From the NCBI RefSeq assembly GCF_964273065.1, contig NZ_OZ186815.1, positions 4,526,001 to 4,590,000 on the forward strand: a stretch of DNA of 64,000 nt, read 5' to 3'. The translations under genes and the position numbers were made by a program. The DNA is from Nocardiopsis dassonvillei_B (GTDB lineage Bacteria > Actinomycetota > Actinomycetes > Streptosporangiales > Streptosporangiaceae). The stretch's first letter is position 1, and each line of letters opens with the position of its first letter. Of this stretch, positions 25,882-35,491 are shown piece after piece. The notes beneath the pieces are model-generated. The model did no database searches, had not been told where the DNA came from, and saw only the letters and a list, made by a program, of their open reading frames with translations.

Positions 25882-26673
25882 GTGAAGAACATCCGAGACG
25901 ATCATGAGGTGGCCCGCGACCTGGCGAGCGAGGCGGGCCAGCTGCTGCTGCGCCTGCGCGCCCGGCACGGCTTCGCCGAACCCGACGTCCTGCGCACGCT
26001 GGGCGACCGCACCTCGCACGAGTTCCTGTTCTCCGCGCTGGGCCGGCTGCGCCCCAGCGACGCGGTGCTCTCCGAGGAGGGGGTGGACGACCCGGCCCGG
26101 CTGCGCGCCCGCCGGGTGTGGATCATCGATCCGCTCGACGGCACCCGCGAGTTCGCGGAGGCCGGCCGGGTCGACTGGGCCGTCCACGTGGCCCTGTGGG
26201 AGAACGGCGAGCTGGTCGCCGGGGCGGTGGCGCTGCCCGCCCAGGGCAGCACCCTGTCGACGGTGGACCCGCCGTGGCTGCCCGAGGAGCGCCCCTCGGG
26301 GCAGCGGCTGCGGATCACGGTGAGCCGGTCGCGCCCGCCCGCGTTCGCGCAGCGGATGGCCACCCAGCTGGGCGCGGAGCTGATCCCGATGGGATCGGCG
26401 GGCGCCAAGATCTGCTCGGTGCTGCTGGGTATGGCCGACATCTACGTCCACGCCGGCGGCCAGTACGAGTGGGACACGGCCGCCCCGGTGGCGGTCGCCC
26501 GCGCCGCCGGGCTGCACGCCTCCCGGATCGACGGCTCCGACCTGCGCTACAACGTGTCCGACCCGCTACTCCCCGATGTCCTTGTATGCCGACCGGAATT
26601 GTCGGGTATGTTGTTGGCAAGCATCCGCGACGGCGCGGACCTGGACAGCGCCGGTCCGCACGCGGGGGGCTGA
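25882..26673 (+). CDS. cysQ: 3'(2'),5'-bisphosphate nucleotidase (CysQ-type inositol monophosphatase family)
   Basis: It hydrolyses 3'-phosphoadenosine 5'-phosphate (PAP), the by-product of sulfotransferases, to AMP. The 263-residue protein has the Li-sensitive phosphatase motifs SEEGVDD, the metal-binding DPLDGTREF and the C-terminal GGQYEWDTAAPVAVARAAGL. The last ~30 residues extend beyond the core. The GTG start lies 3 bp after the glycosylphosphotransferase stop, with no room for a separate promoter. cysD follows after 60 bp. Other inositol phosphatase family activities are possible, but this context and the family pattern favour CysQ. Confidence 0.9.
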   Translation: MKNIRDDHEVARDLASEAGQLLLRLRARHGFAEPDVLRTLGDRTSHEFLFSALGRLRPSDAVLSEEGVDDPARLRARRVWIIDPLDGTREFAEAGRVDWAVHVALWENGELVAGAVALPAQGSTLSTVDPPWLPEERPSGQRLRITVSRSRPPAFAQRMATQLGAELIPMGSAGAKICSVLLGMADIYVHAGGQYEWDTAAPVAVARAAGLHASRIDGSDLRYNVSDPLLPDVLVCRPELSGMLLASIRDGADLDSAGPHAGG

Positions 26674-26733
26674 CGACAGGCCCTCCGCCGTCGGCCGGTC
26701 CGGTGCCCCCAGCGGTATCTCTAAGGCGGATTC

Positions 26734-27666
26734 ATGGGTCAGGCGAGTCAGCAGGCGCCCGGACGGTACCAGCTCTCCCAGCTGGACGTCCTCGAGGCCG
26801 AGGCGATCTTCATCATGCGCGAGGTGGCCGCGGAGTTCGAGCGGCCGGTGCTGCTCTTCTCCGGCGGCAAGGACTCCATCGTCATGCTCCGGCTCGCCGA
26901 GAAGGCCTTCTGGCCGGGTGCCATCCCGTTCCCGGTCATGCACGTGGACACCGGCCACAACTTCCCCGAGGTCATCGAGTTCCGCGACCGCCGGGTCGAG
27001 CAGGCCGGGGTGCGCCTGGTCGTCGCCTCCGTCCAGGAGCAGATCGACGCGGGCAAGGTCACCGAGCCCACCGGCCGCTGGGCCAGCCGCAACCGCCTCC
27101 AGACCGCCGCCCTGCTGGAGGCCATCGAGGAGCACGGGTTCGACGCGGCCTTCGGCGGCGCCCGCCGCGACGAGGAGAAGGCCCGCGCCAAGGAGCGCGT
27201 CTTCTCCTTCCGCGACGAGTTCGGCCAGTGGGACCCCAAGAACCAGCGCCCCGAGCTGTGGAGCGTGTTCAACACCCGCATCGACCGGGGCGAGCACATC
27301 CGGGTCTTCCCCATCTCCAACTGGACCGAGCTGGACGTGTGGGCCTACATCCAGCGGGAGGAGCTGGAGCTGCCCTCCATCTACTTCGCGCACGAGCGCA
27401 GTGTCTTCGAACGCGATGGCATCCTGCTCGCGGACTCACCGCTCATCGCTCGTGACGACACCGAGGTCCCCTTCACCGAGACCGTGCGCTACCGCACGGT
27501 GGGCGACCTCACCTGCACGGGGGCGGTCAAGTCGACCGCCGTGGAGCTCGACGACATCATCGCCGAGATCGCCGCGACCCGGATCACCGAGCGCGGACAG
27601 ACCAGGGCCGACGACCGCGCGAGCGAGGCGGCCATGGAGGACCGCAAGCGCGAGGGCTACTTCTAG
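26734..27666 (+). CDS. cysD: Sulfate adenylyltransferase subunit 2
   Basis: The catalytic subunit of ATP sulfurylase, making APS from sulfate and ATP. The 310-residue protein has the PP-loop LLFSGGKDSIVMLRL, HVDTGHNFPEVIEFRD, GARRDEEKARAKER and the FPISNWTELDVWAYI segment, ending near EAAMEDRKREGYF as in the family. ATG 26734 has AAGGCGGA just upstream. It lies between cysQ and cysN. Confidence 0.96.
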   Translation: MGQASQQAPGRYQLSQLDVLEAEAIFIMREVAAEFERPVLLFSGGKDSIVMLRLAEKAFWPGAIPFPVMHVDTGHNFPEVIEFRDRRVEQAGVRLVVASVQEQIDAGKVTEPTGRWASRNRLQTAALLEAIEEHGFDAAFGGARRDEEKARAKERVFSFRDEFGQWDPKNQRPELWSVFNTRIDRGEHIRVFPISNWTELDVWAYIQREELELPSIYFAHERSVFERDGILLADSPLIARDDTEVPFTETVRYRTVGDLTCTGAVKSTAVELDDIIAEIAATRITERGQTRADDRASEAAMEDRKREGYF

Positions 27667-27794
27667 TCCCGCCGCCGACGGCCGCCGTTCCCGGTGGCCG
27701 CCGTCCCCGACGGACGCCTTCGGCGCAGGGCTCCTCCGTCCGGCCCTCCGACCTCCTCTCCGGCCGCATCCCTTCGCACAGAGGACCAGCGAGC

Positions 27795-29063
27795 ATGACC
27801 AACGACATTCTGCGGTTCGCCACGGCGGGCTCCGTGGACGACGGCAAGAGCACCCTGATCGGCCGCCTGCTGTACGACTCCAAGTCGATCTTCGAGGACC
27901 AGCTCGACGCGGTGGAGCGCACCAGCGCCGCCCGCGGTGAGGAGCACACCAACCTGGCCCTGCTCACCGACGGCCTGCGCGCCGAGCGCGAGCAGGGCAT
28001 CACCATCGACGTGGCCTACCGGTACTTCGCCACGCCCAGGCGGACGTTCATCATCGCCGACACCCCGGGCCACCTCCAGTACACCCGCAACATGGTGACC
28101 GGGGCGTCCACCGCGGACCTGGCGATCATCCTGGTGGACGCCCGGAAGGGGCTCCAGGAGCAGAGCCGCCGCCACGCCTTCCTCACCACGCTGCTCCAGG
28201 TGCCGCACCTGGTCCTGGCGGTCAACAAGATGGACCTCGTCGACTACGACCAGGCCCGGTTCGAGGAGATCAAGGCGGAGTTCACCGACTTCGCCGCCAA
28301 GCTGGACGCGCGCGACCTCACGTTCGTGCCGATCTCGGCGCTGCACGGCGACAACGTGGTGGACCGCTCGCAGAACATGCCCTGGTACAGCGGCCCCTCG
28401 CTGCTGCACCACCTGGAGAACGTGCACATCGCCTCGGACCGCAACCTCATCGACGCGCGGTTCCCGGTGCAGTACGTGATCCGGCCGCACAGGTCCGACG
28501 ACCCCGAGCTGCACGACTACCGCGGCTACGCGGGCCAGCTCGCCGGGGGCGTGCTCAAGCCCGGCGACGAGGTCGTGCACCTGCCCTCCGGGCTGACCAG
28601 CCGGATCTCCCGGATCCTCACGGCGGACGGGGACGTCGCCGAGGCGTTCGCGCCGATGTCGGTCACTCTGCTGCTGGAGGACGAGATCGACATCTCCCGG
28701 GGCGACATGATCTGCCGCCCCAACAACACCCCCACGGCCTCACAGGACATCGAGGCGATGGTGTGCTGGATGACGGACGCGCGCAAGCTGACGCCGCGCT
28801 CCAGGCTCATCGTCAAGCACACCACCCGCACGGCCAAGGTCATGGTGAAGGACCTGCGCTACCGGCTGGACGTCAACACGCTGCACCGCGACGAGCAGGC
28901 CGACCACCTGGCGCTCAACGAGATCGGACGGGTGCGGCTGCGCTCCACCCAGCCCCTGTTCGTGGACGAGTACTCCCGCAACCGGCAGACGGGCGGGTTC
29001 ATCCTCATCGACGAGTCCACCAACGCCACGGTCGGCGCCGGAATGGTCGTCCGGGCCGACTAG
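27795..29063 (+). CDS. cysN: Sulfate adenylyltransferase subunit 1 (GTPase)
   Basis: The GTPase subunit that drives APS formation by CysD. The 422 residues contain P-loop GSVDDGKSTL, switch II DTPGHLQYTRNM and the guanine motif NKMD, followed by the elongation-factor-like beta-barrels. There is no C-terminal CysC (APS kinase) domain, so PAPS synthesis needs a kinase encoded outside this window. ATG 27795 has GAGGA 9 nt upstream. A 12-bp hairpin follows. Confidence 0.95.
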   Translation: MTNDILRFATAGSVDDGKSTLIGRLLYDSKSIFEDQLDAVERTSAARGEEHTNLALLTDGLRAEREQGITIDVAYRYFATPRRTFIIADTPGHLQYTRNMVTGASTADLAIILVDARKGLQEQSRRHAFLTTLLQVPHLVLAVNKMDLVDYDQARFEEIKAEFTDFAAKLDARDLTFVPISALHGDNVVDRSQNMPWYSGPSLLHHLENVHIASDRNLIDARFPVQYVIRPHRSDDPELHDYRGYAGQLAGGVLKPGDEVVHLPSGLTSRISRILTADGDVAEAFAPMSVTLLLEDEIDISRGDMICRPNNTPTASQDIEAMVCWMTDARKLTPRSRLIVKHTTRTAKVMVKDLRYRLDVNTLHRDEQADHLALNEIGRVRLRSTQPLFVDEYSRNRQTGGFILIDESTNATVGAGMVVRAD

Positions 29064-29106
29064 CACCGGACGGGCCGACCGGCTCCGAGCAGCACACCGA
29101 GCACCT

Positions 29107-29133
29107 GCGGGGCCGCCCACCGGGCGGCCCCGC
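29107..29133 (+). terminator. Terminator of the cysQDN operon
   Basis: Perfect 12-bp arms (29107-29118 / 29122-29133), loop ACC, 43 nt after the cysN stop codon. Confidence 0.8.
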
Positions 29134-29583
29134 CGCCGTGTGCGGGAGCCGTGCGCGGGGGACGCCGGGGGCGGCGACGGGCCGGGTACGGAGCGTGAAG
29201 GGCCGCCGAGGGGTGCGGCCGGATTCTCCGAGCGAACGCGCGATAAATTCGCATATTTCTTCCGTGTTCCTGTTCGTAAAACCCTGTTCCGGTGGCCCGG
29301 GGGCGCCGTCCTTCGACCTCTCCAGAGAAACGCGAAACCCCACTACACACGCGTTAAGGAGGGTCGCGCTCCGGAGTGGGGGCAGGTGGTCCGGGCGCGA
29401 CAGGCGGTGTCGGATCGGGTGTTCGGGCGAGACGAACGGCGAAAAAAATCCAGTGAACCCTGGCGTAAAGGACAAGGGCTGATTAAGGTTGCATATCGCA
29501 GCAAGGGTGCAACCGAGTGATCACAGTCGGTTATGGCTCGCTGTATGTATAAAGCCCCCATATCCCCACCAAGGAGAAAAAGA
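29134..29583 (+). promoter_or_regulatory. 450-bp upstream region of the subtilisin-like protease, locally A/T-rich
   Basis: No gene is supported here; an open frame (29140-29520) has no protein-like features. Parts of the stretch are far less GC-rich than the rest of the window. Visible elements are a 7-bp inverted repeat GGTTGCA (29487-29493) / TGCAACC (29508-29514) 70 bp before the gene and TATAAA (29548-29553), a likely -10 box. Together these suggest a regulated promoter. Confidence 0.45.
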
Positions 29584-30744
<1,161 letters not shown>

Positions 30745-30811
30745 GGCCGCCCGGGATGTGGAGACCCCGCGCGTCCACAACCCGCCCCTGACCCCGGAGA
30801 AGTGAAGTGAG

Positions 30812-30856
30812 CGACGGCCCCGGCCCGGGACGCGAACCCCCGGCCCGGGGCCGTCG
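30812..30856 (+). terminator. Long hairpin after the protease gene
   Basis: 18-bp arms (30812-30829 / 30839-30856) with one mismatch and a 9-nt loop. Confidence 0.75.
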
Positions 30857-30910
30857 TGCGCACCTACGGGAGATGATCACCAAAAGGTCCCGAGCGGTGA
30901 CCGAAAGTAA

Positions 30911-30922
30911 TAGTCTGAACGG
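30911..30922 (+). promoter_or_regulatory. -10 box giving a leaderless sulfotransferase message
   Basis: TAGTCT (30911-30916) lies 6 nt before the GTG start, in a short A/T-rich patch. No clear -35 element was found. Confidence 0.55.
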
Positions 30923-31846
30923 GTGGAAGAGGCATACCGGCTGGTTTTCGTCGGCGGCATGGGCCGCTCCGGGTCGACCCTGATCGAGCGGCTGCTGGGC
31001 GAGCTGCCCGGGTTCTGCTCCATCGGCGAGACGGTGCACCTGTGGCGGCGCGGAGTGGTCGAGAACGAGCTCTGCGGCTGCGGGCTGCCGTTCGCCGACT
31101 GCGGGTTCTGGACCGAGGTCGGCAGGGAGGCGTTCGGCGGCTGGCAGCGGCTGGACGTGCGGCGCGTGCTGGGACTCAAGGACGGGGTGGACCGGACCCG
31201 CTTCCTGCCCGTCCTGCTCAACGGCTCGGGGGAGGGGCCGCTGGCCGAGCGCACCGCCCGCTACACCGAGCTCTACCACCGGCTCTACACCGCGATCTCC
31301 CTGGTCGCCGGATGCGGGGTGATCGTCGACGCCAGCAAGCACGCGTCCCTGGCCGCCTGCCTGCGCTGGCGCTACGGGGCGCGCATGCGGCTGCTGCACG
31401 TGGTCCGCGACCCCCGGGCGGTGGCGCACTCCTGGAGCAAGCGGGTGCCCCGGCCGGACGCCTCCCCCGAGAGCAGCGAACCGGAGATGGCCCGCTACTC
31501 GGCGGGGCGCTCGGCGGTGCAGTGGATGGCGCAGAACTCCTGCTTCGACGCCCTGTCACGGCGCGGCATCCCCACGCTGCGGGTGCGCTACGAGGACTTC
31601 ACGGCCTCGCCCACCGAGGAGTTCGCGCGCATCGCGGAGTTCGCCGGGTACCGGGGGGAGTGCCCGGACCTGGGGGACGGGGTGGCGCTGTCGCGGGGGC
31701 ACGCGGTGTCGGGCAACCCGATGCGCTTCACCCCGGGACCGGTGGGGGTGCGCGCCGACCAGGGGTGGCGGGACGCGCTGGCGCCGTGGCGGCGGCACCT
31801 GGTGTCGGCGGTGACGGCCCCGGCGCGGCGGCGGTACGGCTACTGA
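30923..31846 (+). CDS. PAPS-dependent sulfotransferase family protein
   Basis: A 307-residue soluble protein. The 5'-phosphosulfate loop is GGMGRSGSTLIERLL (from residue ~11) and the 3'-phosphate-binding segment is VVRDPRAVAHSW; PTLRVRYEDFTASP and the C-terminal MRFTPGPV follow the bacterial Sulfotransfer family pattern. It should transfer sulfate from PAPS to a hydroxyl or amino group of a small molecule or glycan; the acceptor is unknown. GTG 30923 follows a -10 box by 6 nt and is probably leaderless. Its position between cysQDN and the polysaccharide operon suggests a glycan acceptor. Confidence 0.85.
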   Translation: MEEAYRLVFVGGMGRSGSTLIERLLGELPGFCSIGETVHLWRRGVVENELCGCGLPFADCGFWTEVGREAFGGWQRLDVRRVLGLKDGVDRTRFLPVLLNGSGEGPLAERTARYTELYHRLYTAISLVAGCGVIVDASKHASLAACLRWRYGARMRLLHVVRDPRAVAHSWSKRVPRPDASPESSEPEMARYSAGRSAVQWMAQNSCFDALSRRGIPTLRVRYEDFTASPTEEFARIAEFAGYRGECPDLGDGVALSRGHAVSGNPMRFTPGPVGVRADQGWRDALAPWRRHLVSAVTAPARRRYGY

Positions 31847-31918
31847 TCCGAGGCGTCGGCGGCATCGTCCGCCCGATTTGCCTGGTGGGGGTGTTGCGCC
31901 CGCAAAAGATAACGTATG

Positions 31919-31934
31919 GTATTCATGTGAATAC
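31919..31934. promoter_or_regulatory. Palindrome upstream of the GH26 gene
   Basis: GTATTCA-TG-TGAATAC is a perfect 7-bp inverted repeat in an A/T-rich patch 32 bp before the GH26 start, with outer ACGTA/TGCGTA halves. It resembles an operator; the regulator is unknown. Confidence 0.55.
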
Positions 31935-31965
31935 TGTGCGTAGTATCTCCTAGGGGGCGATCGGC

Positions 31966-33075
31966 GTGGACAGCGGACCGGTACGGGTGATGGCATCGGT
32001 GGGGGCCGTGGTCCTCACCCTCACACTCACCGGGGCGGGCGGCTCGGGGGCCGACCCGTCCGGGCCGCCGGGAGCACCACGCCACTCGTTCACGGCGTCC
32101 GTGTCGGGCCCGCCCGCCGGCGCCGAGCACCGCTGCACGATCTCGGAGATCCTCGAACCCAGCTGCGGGGTGTGGTGGGGCGGCAGCCCGCACGACGGGC
32201 GGCTCGACCTGCTGGAGGAGGCCGCGGGGCGGCGGATGGACATCGTCTACACCTGGCGCGGCATCGACCAGCCCCAGGTCGCCGGGGAGAAGGAGCGGCG
32301 AGCCCTCGCCGAGGGCCGGTTCGTGCACACCAACATCGAGGCGCGCAGGTTCACGCGCTCCGGGCACCCGGACGTCTCCTACCGCGCCATCCTCCGCGGG
32401 GAGTTCGACTCCGTGCTGCGCACCCAGGCGCGCGCGGTCGCCGACCTGGAGGTGCCCTACTTCCTCACGTTCGACCACGAGGCCGACGCCAACAAGCGCT
32501 ACAACAAGCGCGGCACCCCGCAGGAGTTCACCCGGGCGTGGCGGCACATCGTCGACCTCTACCGCAGGGAGGGCGCCGACAACGCCATCTGGGTGTGGAA
32601 CGTGACGGGCTGGGAGGGCAACCTGGACCGGCTGCCGGGCCTGTGGCCGGGCAACGAGTACGTCGACTGGATCAGCTGGGAGGCGTACAACATGACGGGG
32701 TGCGACCTCATGCCCGGGTGGAAGCACGTGGACTCGTTCGAGGACGCGCTGCGGCCGGCGTACGAGTGGATGCAGAACGAGGGGCCCCGGCACGGGATCG
32801 ACGTCACCAAGCCGGTGATGATCGGCGAGATGGGGACGACGTACATCGGGCCGCGGGAGACGATGAACTGGTACACGGACGTCCCGCGGGTGCTGCGCAA
32901 GTACGAGCGGATCCGGGCCGTGAAGGTGTGGGACAGCAAGGTCTCGGACGGCTGCGACTTCCGGGTGGGGGCCAACCGGTACGCGCAGCAGGGGTTCGAG
33001 AGGGCGGGGCGCGACCCCTACGTGAACCTCCCGGACCGGGTGCGGCGGCTGGTGGAGTACGCCCACCGGGACTGA
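31966..33075 (+). CDS. Secreted glycoside hydrolase family 26-like enzyme
   Basis: 369 residues with an N-terminal hydrophobic segment (VRVMASVGAVVLTLTL) that serves as signal peptide or anchor. The TIM-barrel part matches the GH26 pattern: the acid/base Glu172 in LTFDHEAD and the nucleophile Glu288 in MIGEMGT, with NAIWVWNVTGWEGN and DYVDW-like segments between them. GH26 enzymes are endo-mannanases and related beta-glycanases; in polysaccharide clusters they can trim or release the polymer, and I infer that role. GTG 31966 has AGGGGG 8 nt upstream. Two cysteines near residues 52-67 may form a disulfide. Confidence 0.8.
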   Translation: MDSGPVRVMASVGAVVLTLTLTGAGGSGADPSGPPGAPRHSFTASVSGPPAGAEHRCTISEILEPSCGVWWGGSPHDGRLDLLEEAAGRRMDIVYTWRGIDQPQVAGEKERRALAEGRFVHTNIEARRFTRSGHPDVSYRAILRGEFDSVLRTQARAVADLEVPYFLTFDHEADANKRYNKRGTPQEFTRAWRHIVDLYRREGADNAIWVWNVTGWEGNLDRLPGLWPGNEYVDWISWEAYNMTGCDLMPGWKHVDSFEDALRPAYEWMQNEGPRHGIDVTKPVMIGEMGTTYIGPRETMNWYTDVPRVLRKYERIRAVKVWDSKVSDGCDFRVGANRYAQQGFERAGRDPYVNLPDRVRRLVEYAHRD

Positions 33076-33129
33076 CCCGCGGGTGCGCCCGCCGGACGCG
33101 GGGCCGGGGCGCGGAGCCGGAACCGTGCG

Positions 33130-33580
33130 GAAAACCGGGTGACACGGCGGGGCGGTGCGTGGTCGAATCCGCTCCATGAGAACGGACCTGTGGAACACCG
33201 GCCTCTGCCTCAGCGCCGGGAAGGTGTTCGTCGAACTCCACGGCATGCGCGAACGGCCGCCCGGTACGGACGCCCCCAAGGTGGTGGAACCACCGGTGAC
33301 GTGTGCCGGGGACCGGGTGAGGCGGAGGACGCCGCCGCCCTGGTGGCCCACCCCGCCGCTCGCGGAGTTCGGCCGGGGCCGCGGGCGCAGGCGGCCGGGC
33401 AGGCCCGCGCCCGGGGACGGACGCCCGTGGTCGAAGGCGCGGATGGTGACCCGCAGGAGCCTCCGGCGCGTCTGACCCGCGTGGTCCGGGGGCTTTCGCG
33501 GTCCGCCCTGGAAAAGGGGGTGACGCGGGCCGCCGGCCCGTGGTCGGATCCGCTCCATGGGTACGGAGCTGTGGAACATC
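33130..33580 (+). repeat. Direct duplication of an exonuclease gene's promoter and 5' end
   Basis: Bases 33130-33200 and 33511-33581 align without gaps (offset 381) at roughly 75% or better, covering the upstream region, the start codon and the first nine codons. The shared core GGTCGxATCCGCTCCATG is nearly unchanged. It reflects a tandem duplication of the exonuclease gene. Confidence 0.75.
33176..33380 (+). pseudogene. Decayed copy of the neighbouring DEDDh exonuclease
   Basis: ATG 33176 begins MRTDLWNT, matching MGTELWNI of the intact gene at 33557, but about 110 codons of the middle are missing and the sequence jumps to KVFVELHGMRE, which matches KRVFAELHGMRR. A frameshift near 33270-33310 then puts the C-terminal homology (EAEDAAALVAHPAARGVRPG) in another frame. 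No exonuclease catalytic residue survives. The upstream region is conserved with that of the intact copy. Confidence 0.8.
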
Positions 33581-34147
33581 GTGGACGTCGAGGCGACCTG
33601 CTGGAGGGGGGCGCCGCCCCCGGGTTCCGCCAACGAGATCATCGAGATCGGGCTGAGCGTGGTGGACGCGGCGTCGGGGGAGCGGGTGTCCCGGCACGGC
33701 CTGCTGGTACGGCCGGGGCGGTCCGAGGTGAGCGCGTTCTGCACGGAGCTGACGGGGATCACGCCGGAGATGGCGGCGGGCGGGGTGACGTTCGCCGAGG
33801 CCTGCCGGTGGCTGGTCGAGGAGCACGGCGCGGCCGGGCGCCCCTGGGCGAGCTGGGGCGACTACGACCGGAGGCAGTTCGAGCGCCAGTGCGCGATGAC
33901 CGGGGTGGCCTACCCGTTCGGTGGGCGGCACGTCAACGCCAAGAGGGTCTTCGCCGAGCTGCACGGGATGCGCAGGAAGGCGCCCGGCATGGCGCGGGCG
34001 CTGGACGTCGCGGAGCTGCCCCTGGAGGGGCGGCACCACCGGGGCGAGGACGACGCGTGGAACACCGCCGCACTGGTGGGGTACCTGGTCGCCCGCGACG
34101 CCTGGCCGGGCGCCGAGCCGGAGGCGGTGGGCACCGGGGACCGGTGA
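33557..34147 (+). CDS. DEDDh-type 3'-5' exonuclease
   Basis: A 196-residue RNase T/DnaQ-fold nuclease of the KapD/ERI-1 type. Exo I is NIVDVEAT with Asp10 and Glu12; Exo II lies in ASWGDYDRRQFE; Exo III is GRHHRGEDDAWN with His and Asp. It should remove nucleotides from 3' ends with two metal ions; RNA is the likelier substrate, by family. ATG 33557 follows TCGGAT (33544-33549) by 7 nt, so the message may be leaderless. A decayed tandem copy lies just upstream. Its presence between polysaccharide genes looks incidental. Confidence 0.87.
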   Translation: MGTELWNIVDVEATCWRGAPPPGSANEIIEIGLSVVDAASGERVSRHGLLVRPGRSEVSAFCTELTGITPEMAAGGVTFAEACRWLVEEHGAAGRPWASWGDYDRRQFERQCAMTGVAYPFGGRHVNAKRVFAELHGMRRKAPGMARALDVAELPLEGRHHRGEDDAWNTAALVGYLVARDAWPGAEPEAVGTGDR

Positions 34148-34233
34148 CCGGCCGGGGCCTTCTGCGCGCGGGGGCGGGGCGCCCCCGGAAGCGGTCCGGC
34201 CGGGTCCGGCGGAACACCGGGGTGGGCGGGGAC

Positions 34234-34704
34234 TCAGCTGAGGCTCTTGCGCATCCGGATCGAGGCCGTCTCATAGCCGAGCGACTCGTAGAGGCCGCGC
34301 GCACGCGTGTTGAACCCGAAGACGTTGAGGCCGAGCGTGTGCGCGCCCTGCCCCCGGGCGTACTCCTCGCCGAGGAGCACGGCCGCCCGCCCGAAGCCCC
34401 GGCCCTGTTCGTCGGCGTCGATCGTGATGTCCCAGATCCACCAGTACCCGGGGTCGCCGCTGGTGTCCGGCCCGATCCAGAGGTGGCCGACGGCCCGCCC
34501 GCCGTCGCCGACCACCTCGAACACGGCGTGCCCGGGGCGCGGCTCGCCTGCGGGGAAGGAGCCCTCCACGCTCTCGGCCGCCTGGCGGCGGGCGTCCTCG
34601 GGCCGCCGGCCCGCGGCGATCAGGTCCTCGGTGTATCCGGCCCGGCTGCGTTCGAGCCAGGCGGGGAGCAGTCGGGCGTCCAGTGGACGAAGGGTCGTCG
34701 GCAT
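34234..34704 (-). CDS. GNAT-family N-acetyltransferase
   Basis: A 156-residue acetyl-CoA-dependent transferase. The core GNAT segment is WIWDITIDADEQGRGFGRAA with the Q-x-x-G-x-G pyrophosphate loop, followed by LGLNVFGFNTRARGLYESLGY (motif B), which is diagnostic. The substrate is unknown. ATG 34704. It converges with the exonuclease gene; neighbours give no hint of its role. Confidence 0.9.
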   Translation of the reverse strand: MPTTLRPLDARLLPAWLERSRAGYTEDLIAAGRRPEDARRQAAESVEGSFPAGEPRPGHAVFEVVGDGGRAVGHLWIGPDTSGDPGYWWIWDITIDADEQGRGFGRAAVLLGEEYARGQGAHTLGLNVFGFNTRARGLYESLGYETASIRMRKSLS

Positions 34705-35053
34705 CGGGCCAGCCTGCCACAGGGGCGGCGCCGGAGCCGCATGGTTTTCGCCCCGCGCCGGTCAACGGGGTTCCAGGGCACACGTCCCGGCGCCTCGACG
34801 GGACTCCTCTCTCCGCCGGCGCCTCGACGGGACTCCTCTCTCCGCCGGCGCCTTCACGGTCACCGGGGGCCCGGATCACGGGCATCCGTATCGTCGCCGA
34901 CCCGGCCGCTCCCGCCCTGGTCCGACTGCGCGCCCCGGTCTGGACCGCCGCGGGGGAGCGGAACCGCGCAGAAGCCCCTCGCGGGAGCGCGGGGGGCTCT
35001 CCGGGGCGGTCCCCGGCGCCGTGGATCCGCGCGATCTCGGCGGGAGGCACCGG
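34705..35053. other. 349-bp gene-free spacer with tandem repeat
   Basis: No gene is supported. The stretch holds a 29-bp tandem repeat (see separate entry) and otherwise ordinary GC-rich sequence. Confidence 0.5.
34788..34853. repeat. 29-bp tandem repeat, two full copies and a partial third
   Basis: Copies at 34788-34816 and 34817-34845 are identical (unit begins CGGCGCCTCGACGGGACTCC); 34846-34853 repeats the first 7-8 bases. It has no spacer structure and is not a CRISPR. Confidence 0.9.
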
Positions 35054-35491
35054 TCAGCGCTGCGCTCGCGCGTCCTCCTCCCGTCCGGCCACCGGTCTTG
35101 TCACGCCCCGCCCGGCGCTCCCGCGGCGTGCAAGCAGGTCCTCCGTGATGAGCAGTCCGGCCGGGACCAGGCCCAGCAGGAAGCCGCTGGGGCCGACGAG
35201 CAGTGCGCATCCGGCGGCCCAGCCGCCCAGCCCCCAGCCGACGTAGGCGGGCGCGCGCTCGCCCCGCCGTCCCAGCCGAGCCACCAGGAGGCCGAACAGG
35301 ACCAGGGGGACGACGAAGCCCCCCGGCAGCGCCCAGAACACGGACAGGGACGCGTCACCGCCCCCGCCCGAGCGCAGCCCGCCGGTGAGCCACTCGCTCC
35401 AGTAGGGGTGGGGCAGGAAGACCACGGTGTGCAGGACGCCGATGGCCGCCATCGACCACCCGGCGCCGATCGTCAATCGCTTCTTGGGCAT
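35054..35491 (-). CDS. DUF6463-like small integral membrane protein
   Basis: 145 residues with four hydrophobic helices (IGAGWSMAAIGVLHTVVFL; FWALPGGFVVPLVLFGLLV; YVGWGLGGWAAGCALLVG; SGFLLGLVPAGLLI). The pattern GxWSMxAIGVxHTxxF, then WSEW, fits the DUF6463 family of unknown function. ATG 35491 is chosen because upstream sequence in the same frame is not protein-like. It lies downstream of the polysaccharide operon in the same direction but 324 bp away, so cotranscription is uncertain. Confidence 0.65.
   Translation of the reverse strand: MPKKRLTIGAGWSMAAIGVLHTVVFLPHPYWSEWLTGGLRSGGGGDASLSVFWALPGGFVVPLVLFGLLVARLGRRGERAPAYVGWGLGGWAAGCALLVGPSGFLLGLVPAGLLITEDLLARRGSAGRGVTRPVAGREEDARAQR

Noticed and set aside
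29140..29520. 126-codon frame before the protease gene
   Set aside because: No recognisable domain, no ribosome site, and it covers the likely promoter region.
32804..34039. Minus-strand frames over the exonuclease copies
   Set aside because: They arise because the duplicated upstream segments read open on the opposite strand; no protein features.
34788..34853. CRISPR array
   Set aside because: The repeat units are directly adjacent without spacers, and there are no cas genes in the window.
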